Assembly (NCBI GenBank): GCA_963719275.1
Contig: CAVRBT010000010.1
Coordinates: 124,001 to 188,000 of the forward strand
Direction of reading: 5' to 3'
Length of the DNA: 64,000 nucleotides
Origin: AC-32 sp963719275
GTDB lineage: Bacteria > Actinomycetota > Thermoleophilia > Gaiellales > Gaiellaceae
Positions 7,713 to 15,658 of the stretch are shown one piece after another. Each line of letters opens with the position of its first letter. Within the stretch, counting starts at the first letter, position 1. A program made the position numbers and the translations under genes. The notes below the pieces were generated by a model. That model was given only the letters and a program-made list of their open reading frames with translations. It ran no database searches and was not told the DNA's origin.

Positions 7713-8498
7713 GTGGACCGGGAGCGCGTCCTCGGGGCACTCGCCCAAGCCGACTCGACAGCCGAGCTGCCACGCCTCGGCGGGATGGCCCGCGCCGAGG
7801 GCGTCGTGATCGCGAGCGAGCGCTACTGGGCGTTTGCCGCGCGTGACGGCAGCCTCCGCGAAGGCGACATGCCCGCTCCGCCACGCGCCGTTCGGCGAGT
7901 GCCGCTCCTGCGCGGGCTCGTCCGCCTCTTCTCCGCACTCTCGCCGCTGTTCCGCGGCACAGGCGTGGCGCGTCGCGGCGAGCGTCTCCTGCTGGTCGCC
8001 CTGCTCCTCACGCCGCTCTTGCTCGTGTTCCTGCCGCAGTCCGCCTCGCTGCCGCTGGGCGTCGGCACCGCCTTCGTGCTGCTCGCCTGGATGCTGCGCG
8101 GACGGACGCTCTTCCTGCACGGCGCCGAGCACCGCGCGATCGCCGCGGCCGAGGAGCGGCGACTCGTCGCAACCTGGGACGCGGACGCGCTGCCTTCGCG
8201 CTTCGCCCCGCGCTGCGGCACGAACTTCGCCGCGCTGGTCATACCCGTCTCGGTGCTGTTCGACCGGCTCTGGCCGCTTCCCGCGGCGCTATACACGCCC
8301 TTCGCGGTGACGCTGCTGTCGCTCGCGCTGACCATGGAGCTGTGGCAGATCGTCCAGACCTCGCGCTCGCGGGCCGCACGGCTCTTCTTGCTTCCGGGCC
8401 TGGCGCTGCAGCGGCTCACCACGCGCGAGCCGGCGCCGGAGGAGACGCAGCTGGCGCTGACGGCGGTCGCGGCGGTACTGCACCGCGAGCTGGCCTAA
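7713..8498 (+). CDS. DUF1385 family membrane protein
   Basis: 261 residues, GTG start. The family motifs are in order: GGMARAEGVVI near the N terminus, HGAEHRAIAAAE near the centre and RCGTNFAAL, with several membrane helices between them (about 85-105, 110-130, 170-190, 195-215). The conserved His/Glu/Cys residues suggest metal binding, but no activity is established for the family. In other bacteria it is often near prmC/prfA; those are not seen here. Confidence 0.85.
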   Translation: MDRERVLGALAQADSTAELPRLGGMARAEGVVIASERYWAFAARDGSLREGDMPAPPRAVRRVPLLRGLVRLFSALSPLFRGTGVARRGERLLLVALLLTPLLLVFLPQSASLPLGVGTAFVLLAWMLRGRTLFLHGAEHRAIAAAEERRLVATWDADALPSRFAPRCGTNFAALVIPVSVLFDRLWPLPAALYTPFAVTLLSLALTMELWQIVQTSRSRAARLFLLPGLALQRLTTREPAPEETQLALTAVAAVLHRELA

Positions 8499-8659
8499 GA
8501 GGCTTTGACGAAACACCGTCAATGCCCTCGGGCCGCGCTGCTCGCACCGATGCGGCGTGCTCAGTCGCGCCGATAGCTACGGCTATCGGCGCTCCCTGCG
8601 TCCTTGCCTCGGAACGACCATCGCACCCCGAGAGCGAGCAGCGTTCCGCCAAAGCCTCT
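8498..8659. other. Nested inverted-repeat element between genes (structured RNA or MITE-like)
   Basis: Three pairs of arms nest around one centre: AGAGGCTTTG at 8498-8507 with its complement at 8650-8659, CGCTGCTCGC at 8536-8545 with 8634-8643, and GCGCCGATAGC at 8567-8577 with 8582-8592 (loop TACG). Beyond the outer arm the mismatches are all A opposite C on the plus strand, which would be G-U pairs in a minus-strand RNA. It fills the 211-nt gap between DUF1385 and DUF1800 genes. There is no coding frame. Confidence 0.5.
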
Positions 8660-8709
8660 AACCCGAATCGGCATAAAGGTCGGCCCCGCCCCGTGCCGAA
8701 AAGACGAAG

Positions 8710-10044
8710 ATGCCGCCCGTCTACCGTGGTCCGTTCCGGAAGGAGCAGGCCGAGCGCCTGCTCTGGCGCGCGGGCTACGGCCCGCGTCCGGGCGAAGCCG
8801 AGCGGCTCGCGAAGCTCGGCCTCCACGGCGCCGTCCACTCGCTGACGCGTCCGGGCCGAGACCGCCTGAAGGGCCCGCGGCCGCACGACGGCGACGGCAG
8901 GCGCCTGGCACCGCTCGACCGCTGGGGTCACGATCAGCTCTGGTGGCTCGACCGGATGGTGCGCACAACCAAGCCGCTGCACGAACGGATGACGCTCGTG
9001 TGGCACGACTGGTTCGCGACCTCCCGCGACGGCGTCGGCCCGGCGCGGCTGATGCTGCGCCAGAACCAGTTGTTCCGCCGCGGCGGCCTCGGCTCGTTCC
9101 TGGAGCTGCTCCTGGAGGTGACCAAGGACCCGGCGATGCTGCTCTGGCTCTCCGGGGTCGACAACGAGAAGGACGCGCCGAACGAGAACTACGCGCGCGA
9201 GCTGATGGAGCTGTTCACGCTCGGCGCCGACCGTGGCGCCTACACCGAGCGCGACGTGCGCGAGCAGGCGCGGGCGCTGACCGGCTGGCGCAACTCGTGG
9301 GGCGAGACGCTCGGGCCGTACAAGTTCCGCTACGACAAGCGCCGGCACGACGCCGGCGCCAAGCGCATCTTCGGCAAGCGCGGCCACTTCGACTGGCGGG
9401 ACTCGTGCCGTCTCTGCGTCCACCACCGCCAGCACCCCTCGTTCTTCGTGAACAAGCTCTGGGGCTACTTCATCCCGGTGCCGCCGAAGACCGGCACGAG
9501 GCGCTCGCTGCAGCGGCTCTATGTGCACAGCGGCTACCGGGTCGAGCCCGTGGTCGAGGCGATCCTCCTCCACCCCGCGCTCTACACCGGCCCGCGCATG
9601 GTCAAGCCGCCGGTCGTCTACCTCGCCGGCCTCCTGCGCGGCCTCGGCCGTGGGGTCGACACCGAGGCGTGGACGTGGCTGCTGAGTCTCGCGGGGCAGC
9701 AGCTCTTCTACCCGCCGAACGTGGCCGGCTGGGACGACACGCGCTGGCTCGACACCGCCACCTTCCGCGCCCGCTGGGAGATTGCCTCCTACGCGATCCG
9801 GCCGCGCATGCTCAAGGACAACGCGAAGCACGTGCCGCACGACCCGCAGAAGCTGCTGCACCGCGCGCACGCCCTGCTCGGCCACCCGACCCTGACCGGC
9901 CACACCGAGGCGACGCTCGCGCGGTTCGCCAAGCGCGCGATGGCCGACGCGAACGCGGACTGGAAGAAGCGGTCCTACCCCCCGCTCGTCGAGAACGCGC
10001 TGCGCCAGCTGCTTGCCACCGCCCCCGATCTCCAGACCTGCTGA
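8710..10044 (+). CDS. DUF1800 family protein
   Basis: 444 residues. The family pattern is present: LLWRAGYGPRPGEAERLA at the N terminus, MTLVWHDWFATS, NENYARELMELFTLG (the most conserved block), YTERDVREQARALTGW and the C-terminal NVAGWDDTRWLDT. DUF1800 and DUF1501 proteins are almost always encoded together; their biochemical role is not established. Its stop overlaps the next start (TGATG), so the pair is translationally coupled. Confidence 0.93.
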   Translation: MPPVYRGPFRKEQAERLLWRAGYGPRPGEAERLAKLGLHGAVHSLTRPGRDRLKGPRPHDGDGRRLAPLDRWGHDQLWWLDRMVRTTKPLHERMTLVWHDWFATSRDGVGPARLMLRQNQLFRRGGLGSFLELLLEVTKDPAMLLWLSGVDNEKDAPNENYARELMELFTLGADRGAYTERDVREQARALTGWRNSWGETLGPYKFRYDKRRHDAGAKRIFGKRGHFDWRDSCRLCVHHRQHPSFFVNKLWGYFIPVPPKTGTRRSLQRLYVHSGYRVEPVVEAILLHPALYTGPRMVKPPVVYLAGLLRGLGRGVDTEAWTWLLSLAGQQLFYPPNVAGWDDTRWLDTATFRARWEIASYAIRPRMLKDNAKHVPHDPQKLLHRAHALLGHPTLTGHTEATLARFAKRAMADANADWKKRSYPPLVENALRQLLATAPDLQTC

Positions 10045-11423
10045 TGCCGAAGAACTGCCACCACTGCGACGAGTTCTCCCGCGCCGCGCTCCTGCGCAAG
10101 AGCGCCGCCGAGGCCGGCCGCGGGCTCCCTGCGATCGAGCCCGGCATGCCGGTTCCCGCGGGGACGGGGCTCGACCGGCGGAGCTTCGTCTCCGGCGTCT
10201 TCGGCCTCGCGCTCTCCGTCTACGGCCTCGGCAAGCTGAACCTCTTCGACGAGGGCATCGCGCAGGCAGCGACGAGGCCTTCGCAGCCGGTGCTCGTCTC
10301 CGTCTTCCTGCCCGGCGGCGCGGACTCCCTCTCGGTGCTCGCGCCGGTGCTCGACCCGAACTACCGCAAGCTGCGCCCGACGCTCGCGCTGCCGGCCGAC
10401 GCCGGTCCAGCGTTCACGGAGGACACACGGCTGCACTGGCACCCGTCGCTACAGCCGCTGGCGACGCTGCACGACGAGGGCAAGGTCAGCGTCATGCCGG
10501 CGATCGGCTACACGCACCCCGACCAGTCGCACTTCACCTCGCGCCACTTCTGGGAGGTCGGCGCGACCGAGGCGCGCCTGACGACCGGCTGGATGGGCCG
10601 CTACCTCGACCGCCACGGCAGCAAGAGCAACCCGCTGCAGGGGCTCTCGCTCGACTATCAGCTGCAGCCGTCGCTGGCCTCGCTGAAAGTGCCGGTCGCA
10701 TCACTGGCGGCGCCCGACGACTACAACTTCTGGGCCCCGGGGGTCTGGGGGCAGGTCGAGGACCGGATGCTCCAGGCGCTCGCGCCGCTCGGCAGCCACC
10801 GCTCCGACCCCGGCCTGAACCAGGCAGCGAAGGCGACGGCGCAGTCGGACAAGCTCCGCCGGCAGCTCTTGCCGTTCGCGAACAGCGGCGACAACAACTA
10901 CGGCAGTCCCGTCCCGTACCCCAAGGTCGACAGCGCCTTTCCACGTCAGCTCGCCGGGCTGGCGGCGATGCTCGCGGCCAAGCTGCCGCTGCGCTGCGTC
11001 GCCGTCACGGCGCCCGGCGAGTACGACACCCACTCCGACCAGCCGCAGGCGCTGGCGGACGGACTCGACGTCACCGCCCGAACGCTGCTTGCGTTCCAGC
11101 GCGACCTCGAAGCGCGCGGACTCGCCGACCGCGTGCTCACGCTCGTCTGGACGGAGTTCGGCCGGCGCGGCGAGGAGAACGGCAGCGACGGCACCGACCA
11201 TGGCGCAGCCGGCGCGGCGTTCCTGATCGGCTCGCGCGCCCGGGGGAAGGTGGTCGGCGAGTTCCCCGGCCTCTCCAACGGGTTGGACCGCGACGGCAAC
11301 CTGAGGCCGACCTCGGACTTCCGTGGCGTCTACAGCGCGCTGCTCGAGCAGTGGCTCGGCGCCGACGCGGGCGGGGTCATCCCGGGCGCCAGGTCATTCG
11401 CCCGGCCGGCGCTCGTCAAGTGA
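10044..11423 (+). CDS. DUF1501 family exported protein (twin-arginine signal)
   Basis: 459 residues from ATG 10044, which shares its A with the preceding stop. After an N-terminal CHHCDEFSR stretch, a twin-arginine-like signal (LDRRSFVSGVFGLALS) is at about residues 45-75. The mature domain follows the DUF1501 plan, an alkaline-phosphatase-superfamily-like fold (VFLPGGADSLS, DQSHFTSRHFWEVG, DTHSDQPQALADGL, WTEFGRRGEENGSDGTDHGA). Partner of the upstream DUF1800 protein; probably folded before export. Confidence 0.92.
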   Translation: MPKNCHHCDEFSRAALLRKSAAEAGRGLPAIEPGMPVPAGTGLDRRSFVSGVFGLALSVYGLGKLNLFDEGIAQAATRPSQPVLVSVFLPGGADSLSVLAPVLDPNYRKLRPTLALPADAGPAFTEDTRLHWHPSLQPLATLHDEGKVSVMPAIGYTHPDQSHFTSRHFWEVGATEARLTTGWMGRYLDRHGSKSNPLQGLSLDYQLQPSLASLKVPVASLAAPDDYNFWAPGVWGQVEDRMLQALAPLGSHRSDPGLNQAAKATAQSDKLRRQLLPFANSGDNNYGSPVPYPKVDSAFPRQLAGLAAMLAAKLPLRCVAVTAPGEYDTHSDQPQALADGLDVTARTLLAFQRDLEARGLADRVLTLVWTEFGRRGEENGSDGTDHGAAGAAFLIGSRARGKVVGEFPGLSNGLDRDGNLRPTSDFRGVYSALLEQWLGADAGGVIPGARSFARPALVK

Positions 11424-11764
11424 TCCGGCTGCTCGGCACGGCGGTCCTGGCCGCGGCGCTGAGCTGGCACCCTACGCCCGCTCGGCTCGGCGTCCAGGCC
11501 GAGGAGTTCCACCTCGTGCTCTCGCGGCCGTCCGTGAAGGCGGGCGTCGTCGAGATCCAGCTGCAGAACACCGGCGAGGACCCGCACGACCTGCGCGTGA
11601 GGAAGGTCGGCGGCCACCACACCTTCACGATCCCGATCACGAAGCCGGGAGGGCGGAAGACGATCGCGATCAACATGAAGCCCGGCCGCTACCGCCTCTG
11701 GTGCTCGCTCGCCGACCATCGCGCGCTCGGGATGCAGACCGTGTTGCGCGTCCGGCGCCGCTGA
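11420..11764 (+). CDS. Small exported cupredoxin-like protein
   Basis: 114 residues; GTG 11420 overlaps the DUF1501 stop by four bases, so it is the third gene of that operon. A signal peptide covers about residues 1-25. The rest is a beta-sandwich with the late copper-site pattern YRLWCSLADHRALGMQ, giving Cys, His and Met in cupredoxin order, and an earlier His in EDPHDLRV. It is likely a periplasmic-side copper or electron-transfer protein working with the DUF1800/DUF1501 pair. Confidence 0.75.
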   Translation: MIRLLGTAVLAAALSWHPTPARLGVQAEEFHLVLSRPSVKAGVVEIQLQNTGEDPHDLRVRKVGGHHTFTIPITKPGGRKTIAINMKPGRYRLWCSLADHRALGMQTVLRVRRR

Positions 11765-11781
11765 GGCGACAATCGCGCGAG

Positions 11782-12678
11782 ATGCGCGAGCCCGTCACCG
11801 TCGCGTGCGCCCAGGTCGAGCCGGTGCTCTTCGACCGCGAGGCCACCATCGGGCGGATCGAAGTGGTCGCCGCCGAGGCGGCGGGCGAGGGCGCGCAGCT
11901 CGTGCTCTTCCCGGAGACCTTCGTTCCCGCGTATCCGACCAACCGCTGGGTGCGCTACCTCGCGGGCGGCGACGGCGAGGCGAAGCACGTGTTCGCGCGG
12001 CTGGCGCGCGAGTCGCTGGAGGTGCCGTCCGCGGCCTCGGTGCGCATCGGCGCCGCCGCCCGCGAGCACGGGCTCTGGCTCGCCGTCGGCGCGAACGAGC
12101 TCGACCGCGGGACGATCTACAACGCGCTCCTGCTCTACGGCCCGGACGGCGAGCTCGCGCTGCACCACCGCAAGCTCGTGCCGACGAACCACGAGCGCAT
12201 GGTCTGGGGGCCCGGCGACGGGGGCGGGCTCCAGGCGGTCGAGACCGGGCTCGGCCGCGTCGGCGGCCTGATCTGCTGGGAGAACTTCATGCCGCTCGCG
12301 CGCTTCGCGCTGTACGAGAGCGGGGTGGAGCTCTACCTCGCCCCGACCGCGGAGGACACCGAGATGTGGCACGACTCGATGCGGCACATCGCCCGTGAGG
12401 CCCGCGCCTTTGTCCTCTCGTGTTGCGTCTTCCAGCGGGCCTCGAGCTTCCCGGACGACGTGCCGCTGGCCGAAGGGGACGAACTCGTCGGCCGCGGCGG
12501 CTCCGCGATCCTCGCGCCTGACGGCTCGTACCTGGCCGGGCCGCTCTGGGACGAGGAGGGGCTGCTCTACGCGGAGCTCGACCCCGAGCTCCTCTATGCG
12601 GAGCGGCAGCGCTTCGACGCGGCCGGGCACTACCACCGCCCCGACGTGCTCGGTTTCGAGTTGCGCTCGCCGAGGTAG
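11782..12678 (+). CDS. Nitrilase family carbon-nitrogen hydrolase
   Basis: 298 residues. The catalytic triad of the superfamily is visible: Glu in LVLFPETFVPAYP, Lys in LHHRKLVPTNHE and Cys in GGLICWENFMPLARF. CWEN and the length fit the true nitrilase branch, which hydrolyses nitriles to acids and ammonia. It starts 17 nt after the cupredoxin gene. A near-identical copy of its first 16 or so codons and leader lies at 22.6 kb. Confidence 0.9.
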   Translation: MREPVTVACAQVEPVLFDREATIGRIEVVAAEAAGEGAQLVLFPETFVPAYPTNRWVRYLAGGDGEAKHVFARLARESLEVPSAASVRIGAAAREHGLWLAVGANELDRGTIYNALLLYGPDGELALHHRKLVPTNHERMVWGPGDGGGLQAVETGLGRVGGLICWENFMPLARFALYESGVELYLAPTAEDTEMWHDSMRHIAREARAFVLSCCVFQRASSFPDDVPLAEGDELVGRGGSAILAPDGSYLAGPLWDEEGLLYAELDPELLYAERQRFDAAGHYHRPDVLGFELRSPR

Positions 12679-12747
12679 TTCGCACTACGAATGGTTTCCG
12701 TTCCCGCGGGCGGGAAGAACCGCTGCGGAGCGAGGAAAGGAGCAATC

Positions 12748-14532
12748 GTGGCGAAGCTCGTCGCGGACTATGTGTTGCAGCGGCTGACGAAGTGGGGAGT
12801 GCACCGGATCTACGGCTACCCGGGTGACGGCATCAACGCCTTCCTCGGCGCGTTCGACCGCGCCGGGGGCGACCCCGAGTTCGTCCAGGTGCGCCACGAG
12901 GAGATGGCCGCCTTCATGGCCTGCGGCCACGCGAAGTTCACCGGCGAGGCCGGCGTCTGCATCGCCACCTCGGGCCCGGGCGCGATCCACCTCCTGAACG
13001 GGCTCTACGACGCGAAGCTCGACCACCAGCCGGTGGTCGCGATCGTCGGCCAGCAGGCGCGCACGTCGCTCGGCGGCAGCTACCAGCAGGAGGTCGACCT
13101 GGAGACGCTCTTCAAGGACGTCGCGCACGAGTTCGTCCACATGGCGACCCACCCCGCGCAGATGCGCCACCTCGTCGACCGGGCGGTGCGGATCGCGCTC
13201 GACCAGCGCACGGTCACCTGCATCATCGTCCCGAACGACCTCGCCGCCGAGGAGGCCGTCGAGACGCCGCCGCACGAGCACGGCACCGTCCATTCCGGGA
13301 TCGGCTACTCGCGGCCCAGGATCGTGCCCGTCGACCCCGAGCTCGAGCGCGCCGCGCAGCTGCTGAACGAGAGCCGAAAGGTCGCGATGCTCGTCGGCCA
13401 GGGCGCGAAGGGGGCCGCCGACGAGGTTCTCGAGGCCGCCGAGACGCTCGGCGCAGGGATCGCCAAAGCGCTGCTCGGGAAGGACGTGCTTCCGGACGAC
13501 CTGCCGTTCGTGACGGGCTCGATCGGGCTGCTCGGGACGAAGCCGAGCTGGGACCTGATGAGGGGGTGCGACGCGTTCCTGATGGTCGGCTCGAGCTTCC
13601 CATACTCCGAGTTCCTGCCGGAGGAGGGCAAGGCGCGCGGCGTGCAGATCGACGTCGACGGCCGCATGGTCGGGATCCGCTACCCGATGGACGTCAACCT
13701 CGTCGGCGACGCGAAGGAGACGCTGCGGGCGCTGCTGCCGAGGCTCCAGCGCAAGGAGGACCGCTCGTGGCGCGAGGAGATCGAGAAGGGCGTGCGCGAG
13801 TGGTGGGAGCTGATCGAGCACCGCGCGCAGCTGCCCGCCGACCCGCTCAACCCGCAGCGCGTCTTCTCGGAGCTCTCGAAGCGGCTGCCCGACGACGCGA
13901 TCCTGACCGCCGACTCGGGCTCGGCCGCGAACTGGTACGCGCGAAACCTGAAGTTCCGCCGCGGGATGAGAGGCTCGCTCTCGGGCACGCTCGCGACGAT
14001 GGGGCCGGGCGTGCCGTACGCCATCGCCGCCAAGTTCGCGCACCCGCAGCGGCCGGTCCTCGCCCTGGTTGGCGACGGCGCCTTCCAGATGAACGGCATG
14101 AACGAGCTGCTCACGGTCGCGAAGTACTGGGAGCGCTGGGACGACCCGCGCTTCGTCGTGCTCGTGCTCCACAACGACGACCTCAACCAGGTCACGTGGG
14201 AGCAGCGCGCGATGGAGGGCGACCCGAAGTACGAGGCCTCGCAGGTCTTGCCGGACTTCCCGTACGCGCGCTACGCAGAGCTGCTCGGCTTCCTCGGCAT
14301 CCGGGTCGACAACCCGGACGAGGTCGGGCCGGCGTGGGACGAGGCGCTCTCGGCCGACCGGCCGGTGCTCTACGAGGCGCTGACCGATCCCGAGGTGCCG
14401 CCGCTGCCGCCGCACATCACGCTGAAGGAGGCAAAGGCGTTCATGAGCTCGGTCCCGAGCGACCCCGACCGCGGCGCCGTGGTCAAGCAGTCGTTCAGGC
14501 AGAAGCTCGAGGAGTTCATTCCGGGACGTTAG
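12748..14532 (+). CDS. Thiamine diphosphate-dependent enzyme (pyruvate oxidase/acetolactate synthase-like)
   Basis: 594 residues. GTG 12748 is chosen because AAAGGAG precedes it at about 6 nt and the alignment-like start VAKLVADYVLQRL is typical; a longer upstream reading is possible. The N-terminal Pyr domain has the catalytic Glu (VRHEEMAAFMACGHAK) and GPGAIHLLNGLYDAKLDHQP. The C-terminal PP domain has the GDG...N cofactor motif (LVGDGAFQMNGMNEL). It most resembles PoxB-like pyruvate oxidases; the final substrate is uncertain. It sits in a run with nitrilase and an enolase-family enzyme, suggesting organic-acid catabolism. Confidence 0.85.
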   Translation: MAKLVADYVLQRLTKWGVHRIYGYPGDGINAFLGAFDRAGGDPEFVQVRHEEMAAFMACGHAKFTGEAGVCIATSGPGAIHLLNGLYDAKLDHQPVVAIVGQQARTSLGGSYQQEVDLETLFKDVAHEFVHMATHPAQMRHLVDRAVRIALDQRTVTCIIVPNDLAAEEAVETPPHEHGTVHSGIGYSRPRIVPVDPELERAAQLLNESRKVAMLVGQGAKGAADEVLEAAETLGAGIAKALLGKDVLPDDLPFVTGSIGLLGTKPSWDLMRGCDAFLMVGSSFPYSEFLPEEGKARGVQIDVDGRMVGIRYPMDVNLVGDAKETLRALLPRLQRKEDRSWREEIEKGVREWWELIEHRAQLPADPLNPQRVFSELSKRLPDDAILTADSGSAANWYARNLKFRRGMRGSLSGTLATMGPGVPYAIAAKFAHPQRPVLALVGDGAFQMNGMNELLTVAKYWERWDDPRFVVLVLHNDDLNQVTWEQRAMEGDPKYEASQVLPDFPYARYAELLGFLGIRVDNPDEVGPAWDEALSADRPVLYEALTDPEVPPLPPHITLKEAKAFMSSVPSDPDRGAVVKQSFRQKLEEFIPGR

Positions 14533-14539
14533 CGGCGAG

Positions 14540-15658
14540 ATGGAAAGCCGGTTGAGGGACCTAGAGGCCGTAGGCCAGGCGCTGCTCGCAGGCCCCCGGG
14601 TCTCGGCCTTCACCGTGCCCACGGACGCGCCGGAGTCGGACGGCACCGCCGAGTGGGACTCGACGACCGTCGTCGTCGTCGAGGCGAGCTCTCGCGGCGA
14701 GACCGGGCTCGGCTACACCTACGCCCCGGTGGCGGCCGGGACGCTCGTCGAGGAGCGGCTCGCGGAGGTCGTGCGCGGACGGGACGCCTTCGCAGTCGCG
14801 GAGCTGTGGGAGTCGATGGCTCGCACGCTGCGAAACGCGGGCCGCCCGGGGATCGGCTTCTGCGCCCTCTCGGCGGTCGACCAGGCGCTCTGGGACCTGA
14901 AGGCGCGGCTGCTCGGGCTGCCGCTCGTCGACTTGCTCGGCCGCGCGCGCGACGAGGCCCCCGTCTACGGAAGCGGCGGCTTTACCTCGTACTCGCTGGA
15001 GCGGATCCGCGAGCAGCTCGGGGGATGGGTCGAGCAGGGCATCCCGCGCGTGAAGATGAAGGTCTCGCGGGAACCCGGGCGCGACCCGGAACGGCTCGAC
15101 GCTGCACGGCAGGCGATCGGCGACGACGCGGAGCTGTACGTCGACTCGAACGGCGCGCTCTCCCGCAAGCAGGCGCTCGCGTGGGCGACGCGGTTTGCAC
15201 GCGAGTGGGGCGTGACGTGGTACGAGGAGCCTGTGAGCTCGGCCGACTTCGAGGGCCTCCGGCTGCTGCGCGACCGCGCGCCGGCCGGCCTTGACATCGC
15301 CGCCGGCGAGTACGCCTACGTGCCGGCCGACTTCCGCAACCTCCTCGGCTGCGTCGACTGCCTGCAGGCGGACGTCACGCGCTGCGGCGGGATCACCGGC
15401 TTCCTGCGGGCAGGCGCGTTGGCGGCGGCCTTCGACCTCGACCTCTCGGCGCACTGCGCGCCGAGCGCAAGCGTCGCCGCGTGCTGCGCGGTGCCGCGCT
15501 TCCGCCACGTCGAGTGGTTCCACGACCACGTGCGGCTCGAGCCGCTGCTCTTCGACGGCGTGCTCGAGCCGGAGAACGGCGCGTTGCGCCCGGACCGCTC
15601 GCGGCCGGGCAATGGGCTCGAGCTGAAGCGCGCGGACGCGGCCAGGTACGCGGCATGA
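14540..15658 (+). CDS. Enolase superfamily enzyme, mandelate racemase subgroup
   Basis: 372 residues starting 7 nt after the ThDP enzyme. The barrel carries the subgroup residues in order: KMK (second Lys as base) in IPRVKMKVSRE, metal ligands in YVDSNGAL and WYEEPVSS, Asp in ADVTRCGGITG, and His in SAHCAPSAS. This Lys plus His-Asp set is that of acid-sugar dehydratases and racemases. The substrate is not predictable from sequence alone. Its stop overlaps the next start (ATGA). Confidence 0.87.
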   Translation: MESRLRDLEAVGQALLAGPRVSAFTVPTDAPESDGTAEWDSTTVVVVEASSRGETGLGYTYAPVAAGTLVEERLAEVVRGRDAFAVAELWESMARTLRNAGRPGIGFCALSAVDQALWDLKARLLGLPLVDLLGRARDEAPVYGSGGFTSYSLERIREQLGGWVEQGIPRVKMKVSREPGRDPERLDAARQAIGDDAELYVDSNGALSRKQALAWATRFAREWGVTWYEEPVSSADFEGLRLLRDRAPAGLDIAAGEYAYVPADFRNLLGCVDCLQADVTRCGGITGFLRAGALAAAFDLDLSAHCAPSASVAACCAVPRFRHVEWFHDHVRLEPLLFDGVLEPENGALRPDRSRPGNGLELKRADAARYAA

